A stretch of 64,000 nucleotides of DNA from Desulfobacterales bacterium (GTDB lineage: Bacteria > Desulfobacterota > Desulfobacteria > Desulfobacterales > JAHEIW01): assembly GCA_030066985.1 (NCBI GenBank), contig JASJAN010000005.1, positions 1 to 64,000 on the forward strand. The letters run 5' to 3'. Below the pieces are notes generated by a model that was not told the DNA's origin, made no database searches, and worked only from the letters and a program-made list of their open reading frames with translations. The first letter of the stretch is position 1; each line of letters begins with the position of its first letter. Below are positions 32,951 to 42,197 of the stretch, one piece after another. Both the position numbers and the translations under genes were made by a program.

Positions 32951-33058
32951 CGATGGGTTCCCTCTCAATGGTAGATGAACCAGCGACCTGGGATGGTTTT
33001 TCTACTGGCGAGTTGACGGTATGTCAAAGGCAGGTCAAACCGTAACAGCAAACAGGGT

Positions 33059-34975
33059 CTATTTCCCTTCCAATATCGCCCTTATATTTTGTGACAGGTT
33101 TTGCAAATTAAACGGTTTTTGAATAAATCCGTTACACCCCCGATTCAATATTTCAGAGGCCTGGCCGTTAATGCTAAAGCCGCTGGACAATAACACCTTG
33201 GCATCGGGTTTGATTTGCTTTATGCGGTCGTAGGTTTCACCGCCCCCCATCTTCGGCATAATCATATCCAATACGACCAGGTCAATGTCCGGGTGCTTTT
33301 GGAAAATCTCGATGGCCTTATTACCGTCTCTGGCAATAAAGACCTGATAGCCCAGCTTTTTGAGCATACGCCGACCAACATCAATGATCATGTCCTCATC
33401 GTCCACCAGCAGGACTGTCTCTTGGCCCTCTACAAACTTTTCTCTGGCTTTTTTAGGGGGTGGCACGGTTTTACCCGAAGCCGGCAAATAGATCTCAAAC
33501 TTTGTGCCCTGCCCCTTCTTACTAGATACGTTAATAAAACCTTCATGATTTTTGACGATACCATACACCGACGCCAATCCGAGCCCGGTCCCACGCCCCA
33601 TTTCTTTGGTCGTAAAAAATGGGTCAAAAATACGTTGCTGAATTTTTTCATCCATTCCGACACCGGTGTCAGCAATGGTTATTTTGATGTAATTGCCAGC
33701 TCTGACAAAATAAGGACTGTATTGGTCCCTATCGATGGTGACGTTTGCAGTTCGCGTGGTTAGTGTGCCGCTGCTCGGCATGGCCTGCAGCGCATTCAAA
33801 TAAAGGTTCATTAACACCTGCTCGATCTGACCGCGATCCGCTTCGACGCTCCACAAATCTGGTTTGGCTTCATTTTTGAAAATAATATCCTTGTTGGTGC
33901 GCCCAAACATAAGATTCTGCTCTTTGATCAATTCATTTAGATTGAGCAAGCTGATTTCGTATTTGCCCCCCCGGGCAAAGCCCAGCAATTGCTTGGTCAG
34001 ATCCACGCCATTTTGAACGTATTGTTCTATTTTTTTCAGATTCTTGACCAGCGGTGAGTTGGGCTCAATATCCAATAAGGACAGCGAAATATTGCCTTGG
34101 ATGCCCATGAGCAGATTGTTAAAGTCATGGGCGATCCCGCCGGCCAGGGTGCCGATGGCTTCCATTTTCTGGGCCTGACGCAGCTGCCTTTCCAAACGGA
34201 CTTCATGCGAAACATCTCGTTGAACGCTAACGTAATTGGTAATTGCCCCGGATTTGTTCATGATCGGGGATACCGTGGCTTCGGTTTCGTAAAGCGAATG
34301 ATCTCTGCGTTTGTTAACGATTCGGCCTTTCCATATGTCTCCCTGCTGCAAGCTATCGATAATCGAGCTGAAAAAAGCCTTCGTGTGCTGCCCACTGTCG
34401 AGTAATTCGATGTTTCCACCCAGAACTTCGTGGCGCGAATAGCCGGTTATTTTTTCAAAAGCCGGATTGACATATTCGATAATCCCTGCTGGATCGGTGA
34501 CGATGATGGACTCCGCCGCATGTTCAACCGCTGTGACCCGCTGCGTTTGTTCTTCAAGGTTGCGTTTGAGCCCGGAAACATCAATACCAAAAACAGCCAG
34601 TCCGCTGTCGGTGGCCGATGGGTCAAGCGCGGACACGCTCAGCTGTACCGTTGGTGTCGGTCCCATTTTGCATCGGGCTGTGGTTTCAAAAGTCAGCGGG
34701 GTCTGGCGTGCCAGACACTGCGCAATCGATGATTGCTGCTCGGCAGTCAGATCAAACAAGATGTCAAGTGAACGCCCAATCATGTCAGATTGATCCAGAC
34801 CGCTGATCTGAATGGCAGCTTGGTTGGCGAACACAATCCGGCCGTGGCGGTCGGTGGTGACGGCAAAACCGCTGAAATGATCTATCAGGGATGTCGTTGC
34901 ACCGGTTGAGTTGGCATGCAAAAAATGTGGCTGCGGCGATGCAGTTTTATTTCCGGGGGTTAATTTGGCCATAAG
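33059..34975 (-). CDS. Hybrid sensor histidine kinase (PAS-PAS-HisKA-HATPase-REC)
   Basis: A soluble protein of about 638 residues with no membrane segment. Two PAS domains come first (FAVTTDRHGRIVFANQAA and IIVTDPAGIIEYVNPAFEKITG, with a PAC-like FVSVQRDVS). Then follow the phospho-acceptor helix GTLAGGIAHDFNNLL, the ATPase boxes (NLYLNALQAMP, DTGVGM, GTGLGLASVYG) and a C-terminal receiver domain with DDEDM, VVLDMIMPKMGG and the KPF lysine. It would sense a cytoplasmic signal and autophosphorylate. No partner regulator is adjacent. ATG 34975 is used; a TTG at 35029 would add 18 residues. Confidence 0.9.
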   Translation of the reverse strand, partial: LMAKLTPGNKTASPQPHFLHANSTGATTSLIDHFSGFAVTTDRHGRIVFANQAAIQISGLDQSDMIGRSLDILFDLTAEQQSSIAQCLARQTPLTFETTARCKMGPTPTVQLSVSALDPSATDSGLAVFGIDVSGLKRNLEEQTQRVTAVEHAAESIIVTDPAGIIEYVNPAFEKITGYSRHEVLGGNIELLDSGQHTKAFFSSIIDSLQQGDIWKGRIVNKRRDHSLYETEATVSPIMNKSGAITNYVSVQRDVSHEVRLERQLRQAQKMEAIGTLAGGIAHDFNNLLMGIQGNISLSLLDIEPNSPLVKNLKKIEQYVQNGVDLTKQLLGFARGGKYEISLLNLNELIKEQNLMFGRTNKDIIFKNEAKPDLWSVEADRGQIEQVLMNLYLNALQAMPSSGTLTTRTANVTIDRDQYSPYFVRAGNYIKITIADTGVGMDEKIQQRIFDPFFTTKEMGRGTGLGLASVYGIVKNHEGFINVSSKKGQGTKFEIYLPASGKTVPPPKKAREKFVEGQETVLLVDDEDMIIDVGRRMLKKLGYQVFIARDGNKAIEIFQKHPDIDLVVLDMIMPKMGGGETYDRIKQIKPDAKVLLSSGFSINGQASEILNRGCNGFIQKPFNLQNLSQNIRAILEGK

Positions 34976-35287
34976 GTCATCGGCTCCGTTTCTTCCTCCT
35001 GGCGTCAAACCGGTCTGGATTTTATTCAACCGGATTTTAAGTTACCGTGGTTGAACGACCGGTAAGCCTTCAGGCCCAAACCTCGTAGAATAAATGCAAA
35101 GACCTTACGCGAAACTGCGGGCTGGCACCCGCACATCAACCCCCCTCTTGGCCAATTGCTTTAGTTCATTATGGCAAATATTTGCATATAAATCAATACA
35201 TTTGAATCAGCGGCCACCCACTTTGCATGCAGCCATAATTTTTCCGCCATCGGCGCTAAAAGACAGCGGCGCGCAGTGCTCCAACCG

Positions 35288-36280
35288 CTAAGCAAGTGCC
35301 TTGATTCTTTCCATCAAGCTGTCGTCGAGTGGCTGTTCCCATTTTACATTGATAAAGTATTCGTTAAACAATTGGCCATGCACACCGATGATACGGCCTT
35401 CTTGATCGACGCTAATTTCCGGAAAAACACCGTGCACGGTAAATTTCAAATTCAGACGACGCCCCAGCAACGATTCAGCCGCAGTGGGGGATGTATTCAT
35501 GATGAAAGATACCCCGCTAACAGAAATATCTGAGAGTTCGCCCTTAAAAGCCTTAGTGCCCTGACGGTCCAAAATTTGAATCACAGCACTGCCGGCAATC
35601 TCATAGCGTGGATGCGCCCGACGCTCGAGCTCTTTCTTATGAAGCAGATCCTTAACTGATTCCAGCTCGTTGCAGTAATCCAGCAGTTTATTCGCCAGAT
35701 TGGGTTTTTCAGCCCGCCATTTCTGCAAAACAGCCTTTTCTAAAATGTTTAATTTGACTGTCGAATCGGCCATTACGGATATCGTACAGGTTGAATTGGT
35801 GAAAAAGGTATCCGCACCTGCAAGGTCGCCGGGTCCCAGAGTGTGCAGCAGAATGGCATGTTTGTCTGTATGATAAAACATTTTAACCTGGCCGGCATTG
35901 ATGAAATACAATGTGGGGTTCATGTCGCCCTGCCGAAAAATAATCTGCTCTGATTCATAGACGGCCGGTTGCAACCCATAGTAAAGGTCAATCGATTCAT
36001 CCTTTGTGAAACGTTTGTAAAGCTGAGACCAGGTTTCCATATGCGCCGGATCCATGGCACTCAATTTGGCATTTTCGATGACGTCAGCCGATTTGACAAT
36101 TTCATCTAACGCCATGGAATCGACTTGAAATAGCTTTTCGCGCAATGATTCGGCTTTAGCAAAATCCTGGATTTGCGCGTATTCGACAATCAGATTAAAC
36201 AATAACTCAACGGCCTCATCCTTTTTATCGTCCTTTAAGTAGGTCTCAATTAATTTTTCCTGAGAACTGAGATCTTCCAT
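35288..36280 (-). CDS. Cyclic-nucleotide-binding domain plus PilZ domain protein
   Basis: A 330-residue protein with a helical, TPR-like N-terminus (about 1-100) and a CRP-type effector-binding barrel (ESEQIIFRQGDMNPTLYFI...GPGDLAGADTFF). The C-terminal PilZ domain has the c-di-GMP motifs RRAHPRYEI and DISVSGVSF. There is no DNA-binding helix, so it is a signalling protein rather than a CRP-type regulator. It could integrate a cyclic nucleotide or other ligand with c-di-GMP. The ATG is preceded by GAGGAG. It stands between hemL and the histidine kinase on the same strand. Confidence 0.85.
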   Translation of the reverse strand: MEDLSSQEKLIETYLKDDKKDEAVELLFNLIVEYAQIQDFAKAESLREKLFQVDSMALDEIVKSADVIENAKLSAMDPAHMETWSQLYKRFTKDESIDLYYGLQPAVYESEQIIFRQGDMNPTLYFINAGQVKMFYHTDKHAILLHTLGPGDLAGADTFFTNSTCTISVMADSTVKLNILEKAVLQKWRAEKPNLANKLLDYCNELESVKDLLHKKELERRAHPRYEIAGSAVIQILDRQGTKAFKGELSDISVSGVSFIMNTSPTAAESLLGRRLNLKFTVHGVFPEISVDQEGRIIGVHGQLFNEYFINVKWEQPLDDSLMERIKALA

Positions 36281-36393
36281 TTATGCGCTCTCCTCTTTGG
36301 TCAATTTAATAAAATCAATGCCATGCTGCCGCATTGCTAGCCCAGTATTCATTTGGTAAGATGGGCGGACAAATCCTGGTTCAAAGTCCAAAA

Positions 36394-37680
36394 TCACTTC
36401 AGTTGTGAAAGTACACGCTCAGCTGCTGCAATAGTCGCTTCGATGTGCTCGTTCTGATGTGCTGCCGAAACAAACAAAGCTTCAAACTGAGAGGGTGCCA
36501 CGTAGACACCTGCTTGGCGCAATCCGTTATAGAAAGTGGAAAATTTTTCTAAATCGCTGGTTTTGGCATCATCGAAATTTTTAACGGCACGGTCGTTAAA
36601 AAAGAATCCTAGCATAGAGCCGACCCGCTGCGCCTGTGCCGGTATGCCGGCTTTTTGGGCAGCTTCTTCCAGTCCTTTCAGCAGGCGATCGGCTGTCTGG
36701 TCCAAGGCCTCATAAAAACCCTCTTTTCGAATTTGGTCAAGGGTTGCGATGCCGGCTGCCATGGCCACCGGATTGCCGGATAAGGTGCCGGCCTGATAGA
36801 CAGATCCCCGGGGTGCAACCTGGCACATCAAATCTTGCTTACCTCCGTATGCGCCCACCGGCAGTCCGCCGCCAATGATTTTGCCAAAGCAAGTTAGATC
36901 CGGATAGATACCATACAGGCTTTGGGCGCCCCCATAGGCCACCCGAAAACCCGTCATGACTTCATCAAAAATCAAAATCGACCCGTGTCGGTCACACAGC
37001 TGCCTGAGCGTCTCCAGAAAACCTTTGTCCGGACGCACCAGACCCATGTTGCCCGCCACAGGTTCCACAATAATGCCGGCGACCAATTCTCCCTTTTCAG
37101 ACATTACCCGATTGATGGCGTCCACATCATTATAGGGAAGTGACAGCGTGTGCTGGGCAATGGAATCAGGAATTCCCGGACTGCCAGGAATGCCCAATGT
37201 CGCCACGCCCGAGCCTGCCGCAACCAACAGCGTATCGGCATGCCCGTGGTAGCAGCCATCAAATTTTATAATTAATTCCCGCTCTGTGACCCCCCGTGCC
37301 AGCCGCACCGCGCTCATGCTCGCTTCAGTACCTGAATTGACCATGCGCACAATTTCAACTGACGGAACTGCATCAACGACCATCTGCGCGAGCTGCACTT
37401 CCAAATCAATCGGTGCGCCAAAGCTGGTTCCGCGTTCCAGCACGGCGCTTACCGCTTCAATTACCGCCGGGTGTCGGTGTCCAAGAATCATTGGCCCCCA
37501 TGAACCGATGTAATCAATATACCGGTTACCGTCAGCATCAAATATAAAACAGCCCTCGGCGCGATCGATGAACAGTGGTTCGGCACCCACTGATTGGCAT
37601 GCCCGCACAGGACTGTTGACGCCTCCGGGAATTAACTTTTGCGCACGATCAAACAATTTTTTTGACTTGGCAGAATCCAT
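36394..37680 (-). CDS. hemL: Glutamate-1-semialdehyde 2,1-aminomutase
   Basis: A 428-residue PLP enzyme of tetrapyrrole synthesis that converts glutamate-1-semialdehyde to 5-aminolevulinate. Diagnostic blocks are PGGVNSPVRAC near the N-terminus, NSGTEASMSAVRLARG, the cofactor aspartate in IFDEVMTGFRV, the Schiff-base lysine in FGKIIGGGLPVGAYGG and GTLSGNPVAMAAG. The start is ATG 37680 with AAAGGATG upstream. It is monocistronic by appearance and points to C5-pathway haem or corrinoid synthesis. Confidence 0.95.
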   Translation of the reverse strand: MDSAKSKKLFDRAQKLIPGGVNSPVRACQSVGAEPLFIDRAEGCFIFDADGNRYIDYIGSWGPMILGHRHPAVIEAVSAVLERGTSFGAPIDLEVQLAQMVVDAVPSVEIVRMVNSGTEASMSAVRLARGVTERELIIKFDGCYHGHADTLLVAAGSGVATLGIPGSPGIPDSIAQHTLSLPYNDVDAINRVMSEKGELVAGIIVEPVAGNMGLVRPDKGFLETLRQLCDRHGSILIFDEVMTGFRVAYGGAQSLYGIYPDLTCFGKIIGGGLPVGAYGGKQDLMCQVAPRGSVYQAGTLSGNPVAMAAGIATLDQIRKEGFYEALDQTADRLLKGLEEAAQKAGIPAQAQRVGSMLGFFFNDRAVKNFDDAKTSDLEKFSTFYNGLRQAGVYVAPSQFEALFVSAAHQNEHIEATIAAAERVLSQLK

Positions 37681-38009
37681 TCGATTGACATCCTTTCATT
37701 TAAAATAAACCTCCGCGCTCTGTGGCACGATTTTCGGCCGCTTAGCGCCCCGCAACCACCGATACCGATGGCCATGGGTTATGCAATGTTTCGGTGAGCC
37801 TTCAATCGCGGCGACAAACAACAAAAACTTGACATTTCTAATGGTTATGAAAAATATCAGATAGAATAAAACAAATCAAGATGACATCTGCGCTTAGTCC
37901 GTTCGGTGGTGTTACCTGTAGCGCCGTAAAAGGCTGCCAAAGAAGAAACCGCCGATTAGCTGGTTTGCAACTTTATGCAACAAAAGGCCGTTTTCGCAAG
38001 AAGGAAAAG
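37681..38009. other. 329-bp divergent gap between hemL and the KptA-like gene
   Basis: This should contain promoters for both genes. A TTGACA occurs near 37830 on the plus strand, but the -10 region that follows is poor. A reading frame in front of the KptA-like start (beginning near 37881) is in frame but looks like non-coding extension (Arg/Cys-rich, no family match). Confidence 0.35.
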
Positions 38010-38771
38010 ATGACCAAAACCAAGACGCCCCAGAGCCTTGCAAAATATCTGGTTTACATCCTTGAGCGCCGGCCCGATGAATTCGGGTTGGTCACAGATA
38101 AACAAGGTTATGTTAAAATCAAGGAACTGTTAAAGGCCCTTAAGGAAGAAAAAGGGTGGAAGCACGTTCGCCGATTCCATCTAAATGAGATCCTATACAG
38201 TATTCCCAATCCAGCTTTTGAAATATTGGACAACCGCATTCGCGCCAAGCGGCGTGAGCATTTGCCCCGTCCTAATGCGGACCCGCATCTGCCTAAACTT
38301 TTATACACCTGTGTGCGCAGGAGGGCCTATCCCCATGTGGCGCAAAATGGCATATCCCCCAGCGGGCATCAACAGGTCGTTTTATCGGTCAAACAAGACA
38401 TGGCGGAGCGAATGGGCAAACGAGCCGATTCTCAACCCATAATGCTCACCGTGCATGTACAGGCCTCAGTGGAGCATGGCGTGTTGTTCCAGCAAATCGG
38501 CGAATTGCTTTTTGTGGCCCCATTTATTCCCACAGACTGTTTTAGCGGCCCTCCCCTGCCTAAGGAAAAACCTCGGGCCAAAACCACCGAACCCCCATCT
38601 AAAGCTGAAAAGCCAGGGCAAATGGGCAGTTTTGAAGTCCAGCCGGACAAAGTGGCCAATCAATTCGGAAGGTCGGCCAAATCTCAAAAAACAGCATCCG
38701 GGTGGAAAGGCAAAAAGGAGCGCCGTAAAAAAATGAAACGCAAACGGGAACGCCCCCCCTGGCGCAAATAA
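38010..38771 (+). CDS. Divergent RNA 2'-phosphotransferase (Tpt1/KptA)-like protein with basic tail
   Basis: A 253-residue protein. The N-terminal winged-helix part matches KptA (SLAKYLVYILERRPDEFGLVTD, then KELLKAL and IPNPAFEILDNRIRAK), as does the ADP-ribosyltransferase-like part (KLLYTCVRRRAYPHV..GISPS, VVLSVKQDMAERMG, ELLFVAPFIPTDCF). KptA removes an RNA 2'-phosphate using NAD+. The usual LRH of helix 1 and the RA-x-QGHS catalytic motif are not intact: here they read LERRP and RAKRREHLP. The last 50 residues are a lysine/arginine-rich tail. ATG 38010 follows AAGGA. A perfect terminator follows the stop. It may have altered or lost catalysis. Confidence 0.68.
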   Translation: MTKTKTPQSLAKYLVYILERRPDEFGLVTDKQGYVKIKELLKALKEEKGWKHVRRFHLNEILYSIPNPAFEILDNRIRAKRREHLPRPNADPHLPKLLYTCVRRRAYPHVAQNGISPSGHQQVVLSVKQDMAERMGKRADSQPIMLTVHVQASVEHGVLFQQIGELLFVAPFIPTDCFSGPPLPKEKPRAKTTEPPSKAEKPGQMGSFEVQPDKVANQFGRSAKSQKTASGWKGKKERRKKMKRKRERPPWRK

Positions 38772-38794
38772 AAGGACGCCCGTAGCGTCCTTTT
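38770..38794 (+). terminator. Rho-independent terminator of the KptA-like gene
   Basis: AAAAGGACGC, a 5-nt loop and GCGTCCTTTT form a perfect 10-bp stem ending in T4. It begins at the stop codon of the KptA-like gene. Confidence 0.85.
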
Positions 38795-38799
38795 GTTAG

Positions 38800-38948
38800 A
38801 ACGTATCTCAAAAATGCATCTAACGCTCAATTACTGCGTTATAAACCGATTCAAAATGCTCGAATACTATTCCGCCGGAGGCGGACTCCACTTTTGAATC
38901 GGTTTAAGCCTTGTACTTGAGCGTGATCTGCTATTTTTGAGACACGTT
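38800..38948. repeat. Long hairpin element C
   Basis: The outer arms AACGTATCTCAAAAAT (38800-38815) and ATTTTTGAGACACGTT (38933-38948) match with one mismatch. Inside, ATAAACCGATTCAAAA pairs with TTTTGAATCGGTTTA. On the minus strand the centre carries the family words AATAGTATTCGAGCATTTTG. It follows the KptA-like gene's own terminator. The gap to tRNA-Lys(CUU) has no other feature. Confidence 0.8.
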
Positions 38949-39101
38949 GTAGTTGTTATTGGTTATTTGTTAATGGATATTGAAATGATATTGTCAAATC
39001 AGGATGACCGGAGGACTTTGTTCTTGATCTGCAAAAAAAAAATTGACATCCGACAGCGAACTTGTTACCAAAATTTTCCGATTGGCCAAAACGGCACCCG
39101 C

Positions 39102-39178
39102 GGGCCACTAGCTCAACTAGGCAGAGCACCTGACTCTTAATCAGTAGGTTATAGGTTCGATTCCTATGTGGCCCACCA
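39102..39178 (+). tRNA. tRNA-Lys(CUU)
   Basis: A 77-nt tRNA with encoded CCA: acceptor GGGCCAC/GTGGCCC, anticodon loop CTCTTAA (anticodon CTT), T arm ATAGGTTCGATTCCTAT. It is followed 8 nt later by a perfect terminator. Together with the UUU species the window supplies both lysine anticodons. Confidence 0.95.
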
Positions 39179-39185
39179 GAACAAT

Positions 39186-39220
39186 AAAGGGGAATTAGAA
39201 TACGGTTCTAATTCCCCTTT
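39186..39220 (+). terminator. Terminator of tRNA-Lys(CUU)
   Basis: AAAGGGGAATTAGAA and TTCTAATTCCCCTTT form a perfect 15-bp stem with a 5-nt loop. The A-rich start and T-rich end make it usable in both directions. Confidence 0.85.
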
Positions 39221-39288
39221 CACATTTGCTAATTTTAAGGTTTCAAGAGCAATGCCAGATCCGCTGGCTCAGACTTGATTGCAGGATT

Positions 39289-39507
39289 TTATACGAGGCA
39301 AAAGCCCAGGAGTGTCCCTACCAAGCCTACCAGTATATCGGCTGCATCTGGTGTTCGATGCGGCATAAATAACTGAACCCCTTCAATAACAAAAGGATGG
39401 ATCAATATCAGCGCTAAATAAGGATATTTAAAGCGCTTAAAGGTTGGGTATGACAGCGCCATCATCATACCTAATATGAAATGTTGTAGCGTTGCTTCAT
39501 CGATCAT
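39289..39507 (-). CDS. Small VanZ-like membrane protein
   Basis: A 72-residue protein with two or three hydrophobic segments. The tail pattern EGVQLFMPHRTPDAADILVGLVGTLLGF matches the glutamate-glutamine, Arg-x-x-D-x-x-D and final glycine-rich helix of VanZ-like proteins, though VanZ domains are longer, so this is a short version. ATG 39507 is preceded by GGAAG at good spacing, which supports it as real. Function unknown; VanZ-like proteins are of uncertain role outside glycopeptide resistance. It is alone on the minus strand, convergent with the tRNA terminator. Confidence 0.65.
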   Translation of the reverse strand: MIDEATLQHFILGMMMALSYPTFKRFKYPYLALILIHPFVIEGVQLFMPHRTPDAADILVGLVGTLLGFCLV

Positions 39508-39624
39508 GGGTTTTACTTCCTCATATTGAACTTGGCCTGGGTATTTAAATAGTACAAAAACCGACCCTATGACAAGCTTTAAATCAGCTTTTTGGAAAGA
39601 TATGATTTTTGGCTGAAATTCGGC

Positions 39625-39653
39625 TTGACACGGTCATTTTATTAATGTTAATA
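39625..39653 (+). promoter_or_regulatory. Strong promoter of the rpsF operon
   Basis: TTGACA (39625-39630), 17 nt, TTAATA (39648-39653), about 89 bp upstream of rpsF. The -35 is perfect and the -10 keeps the key A2 and the final bases weakly. Confidence 0.65.
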
Positions 39654-39741
39654 AGTTAGTTTTTAATTTCAATGCCATATAACGGCGTCACTTTCCTTGC
39701 TCTGGAATAAACCAGGGCTTTATTAGCCACAAGGAGGTTTT

Positions 39742-40296
39742 ATGCGACGATACGAAACCATTATTATCACGGATCCGGATTTGTCAGCGGAACAGCGTGA
39801 GCCGATCCTAAAAAGGGTTGGAGATGTCATCAGCCAGGAAAACGGTTATCTGGCGTTAATTGATGACTGGGGTGCCCGCAAGCTTGCCTATGAAATAAAA
39901 AAGAAACCACGCGGATACTACACCCGCTTTGACTTTTGCGGAACAGCAGCGGCGGTAGATGAAATAGAGCGGTTTTTTCGCATCGATGACCGCGTGTTGA
40001 AATATATGACCGTTTTGCTCGATAAGACCGCTGATATCGAAAAAATCAAAGAAGAGATCGCCAGCACCCAAAAAACGGTTGAAACACCTGCAATAGACAC
40101 TCCTGTAGAAACAAAAGCCTCACAAGAGACAACTGATACGGCCGAATCAAATGCACCGGACGCACCTTTAGCGTCGGCTGAAGAGCCGGTCGCATCACCT
40201 GAAGAACCGGTTGATGCGGAACCATCGCAGGCACTCGAATCTAAGACGGATGAGAGCCAAGCCACTCCAACTGAAACCAAAGAGGAGATTAAATAA
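39742..40296 (+). CDS. rpsF: Ribosomal protein bS6 with long acidic C-terminal extension
   Basis: A 184-residue protein. The first 105 or so residues are a normal bS6 ([15 protein letters not shown] at the start, [13 protein letters not shown] near its end), which binds 16S rRNA with bS18 in the small subunit. The remaining 75-80 residues are a low-complexity tail rich in Ala, Glu, Thr, Pro and Ser, with no fold evident, roughly doubling the usual length. A strong AGGAGG precedes ATG 39742. It heads rpsF-rpsR-DUF2232-rplI-dnaB. Confidence 0.96.
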   Translation: MRRYETIIITDPDLSAEQREPILKRVGDVISQENGYLALIDDWGARKLAYEIKKKPRGYYTRFDFCGTAAAVDEIERFFRIDDRVLKYMTVLLDKTADIEKIKEEIASTQKTVETPAIDTPVETKASQETTDTAESNAPDAPLASAEEPVASPEEPVDAEPSQALESKTDESQATPTETKEEIK

Positions 40297-40297
40297 A

Positions 40298-40573
40298 ATG
40301 GTTGCCAATAAGAGCAGAACCGGACGACGGCCAAAGCGGAAAAAACGTATCTATCACCGGCGCAAAGTCTGCCGCTTTTGTGCGGATACCAGTCTGGTCA
40401 TCAATTATAAGGACCCTAAATCGCTCAAGCATTTTATCACCGAGCGCGGCAAAATTATTCCCCGACGGATATCCGGTTGTTGTGCAAAGCATCAACGGTC
40501 GTTGACACACGCTATCAAGCGCGCGCGGACGATCGCGCTGCTGCCCTATGTCGGATCGATAGACTTGCATTGA
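40298..40573 (+). CDS. rpsR: Ribosomal protein bS18 (zinc-binding form)
   Basis: A 91-residue basic protein with CRFCAD and SGCCAKHQR, the cysteine arrangement of the zinc-binding (C+) form of bS18, and [15 protein letters not shown] in the middle. It pairs with bS6 on 16S rRNA. The true start is ATG 40298, 1 nt after the rpsF stop and preceded by AGAGGAG; a longer in-frame opening inside rpsF is not used. Confidence 0.95.
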   Translation: MVANKSRTGRRPKRKKRIYHRRKVCRFCADTSLVINYKDPKSLKHFITERGKIIPRRISGCCAKHQRSLTHAIKRARTIALLPYVGSIDLH

Positions 40574-40631
40574 TACGATCACTTTCGATACGGGAAAGAT
40601 AGGCCTTAAACGTCTGGGGTATGCCAGAGAC

Positions 40632-41555
40632 ATGTTAAAGGATATCGCAAATGGTGTTCTGATCACCTGCCTGATTTTGGCTGCTTCTGTTTTGCTTCCG
40701 ATTATCGGAATTTTTTGCAGCCTGCTGCTTCCTTTGCCGACACTTTACTATCGAATTAAACTGGGCAGAATCTTCAGTACTCTGATCCCCATCATCAGTT
40801 TGGTTATATTGATGATCGCAATGAGGGCCTTTCCCTTTGATATTGTTTTTGTTGCCGTACTGCTGATCATCGGATTCAGTTTAGGGGAACTGCAGGAGTT
40901 AAAATTCTCTATCGAAAAGACCATGCTGCTGACCTGTGGTCTGGCTTTTTTGGGCGGCGCGGTGAGTCTGATTCTATTCAGCGCGTCCACTGGTCACAGC
41001 CTGTTGGCTGATTTTTCCCAGTCGGTGGCCCATAACCGCGAATTTCTGCTGCAATTGTACCGCAGCATGGGTATGCCCGCTGAAAGCATCCCGGATTTTG
41101 AACGCTTTTTAAATGAGATTCAAAGTATAGTGATCAGAATTCTGCCGGCTCTGATCATAACGACCACGCTGTTTGTCATCTGGATCAATATACTGCTGGG
41201 CAGGTATCTGCTAAAAAGCAGGAACCTCGGATATCAAGCGTACGGCAAGTTGAACTTGTGGCAGGCGCCGGACTATTTGATTTGGGGCGTTATTGGGTTT
41301 GGTTTGTTGATGCTTATCCCCGATGATTTATCCAAAACGATCGGGCTCAATGGTCTGATGACCATGATGATGGTTTATTTCTTCCAGGGCGTGGCCATTG
41401 TTTCATTTTTTTTTGAAAAAAAACAGGTCCCGCAGTTTGCAAAAATTATGCTTTATGCGCTACTCATTTTGCAAGAAGTTTTACTGGTGGTTATTGCAAT
41501 TGGTTTTATTGACGTGTGGGCCAATTTCCGAAAATTAGAACCATCGACATCTTGA
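40632..41555 (+). CDS. DUF2232 (YybS-like) membrane protein
   Basis: A 307-residue protein with about eight hydrophobic segments from the N-terminus onward and a more polar middle loop (residues about 130-165). It has the layout of DUF2232/YybS proteins that are often encoded between rpsR and rplI in deltaproteobacteria and Firmicutes. Function is not established. It lies 58 bp after rpsR and 86 bp before rplI on the same strand and is presumably co-transcribed. Confidence 0.82.
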   Translation: MLKDIANGVLITCLILAASVLLPIIGIFCSLLLPLPTLYYRIKLGRIFSTLIPIISLVILMIAMRAFPFDIVFVAVLLIIGFSLGELQELKFSIEKTMLLTCGLAFLGGAVSLILFSASTGHSLLADFSQSVAHNREFLLQLYRSMGMPAESIPDFERFLNEIQSIVIRILPALIITTTLFVIWINILLGRYLLKSRNLGYQAYGKLNLWQAPDYLIWGVIGFGLLMLIPDDLSKTIGLNGLMTMMMVYFFQGVAIVSFFFEKKQVPQFAKIMLYALLILQEVLLVVIAIGFIDVWANFRKLEPSTS

Positions 41556-41641
41556 ATGAACGGGTCGGTCAAGACCTGAACCGAACGTTAAAATAGTGCA
41601 TCAGATTCACCCGCATTGACACGTGACATGGAGGTTAGAAA

Positions 41642-42085
41642 ATGAAAGTCATTTTAAAAGAAACGATAGATTCTCTGGGTATCATTGGCAGCGAAGTTCG
41701 CGTGGCAGACGGTTATGCCCGCAACTACCTTTTGCCCCAGAACAAAGCCGTTCCGGCAACGCCTCAAAATCGCAAGATGCTAGAGCGCGACCGTGCCAAA
41801 TTCGATTTGCAAATCGCCAAGGAACGCAAAGTGGCCGAGGAAATGGCTCAGCGACTGGAAGCCGTAGCAGTTACCATTGCCGCCAAAGTAAGTGAAGAGG
41901 ATCGGCTATACGGTTCTATTTCAGTGCGCGATATCATCGATGCGCTGGCCAAACAGGATATCGTTGTTGAAAAACGCATGGTCCTGCTAAAAGAACCCAT
42001 CAAAACCATTGGGACGTACAAAGTTCCGATCCGGGTTTACAAGGAGGTTGAACCCGAAATTAGTGTTGAGATTGTCTCGGAATAA
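41642..42085 (+). CDS. rplI: Ribosomal protein bL9
   Basis: A 147-residue protein with the full two-domain bL9 layout: the N-terminal rRNA-binding domain (MKVILKETIDSLG, then VRVADGYARNYLLPQNKA), the connecting long helix and the C-terminal domain. Strong GGAGG 10 nt before the ATG. It sits between the DUF2232 gene and dnaB. Confidence 0.96.
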   Translation: MKVILKETIDSLGIIGSEVRVADGYARNYLLPQNKAVPATPQNRKMLERDRAKFDLQIAKERKVAEEMAQRLEAVAVTIAAKVSEEDRLYGSISVRDIIDALAKQDIVVEKRMVLLKEPIKTIGTYKVPIRVYKEVEPEISVEIVSE

Positions 42086-42197
42086 ATTGGCGTTTACAAA
42101 CGATTCGAGAGCGTGTAGAAAGATCGTTATACGCGTCAGCATGCATTATGACGTCATTTAACAGGGCTGTGCCCCTTTACACCACTGGTTATCACCT

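Noticed and set aside
31907-32974. 355-residue plus-strand frame antisense to mpl
   Set aside because: mpl has all Mur-ligase motifs in the other strand; the long antisense frame is a codon-bias effect.
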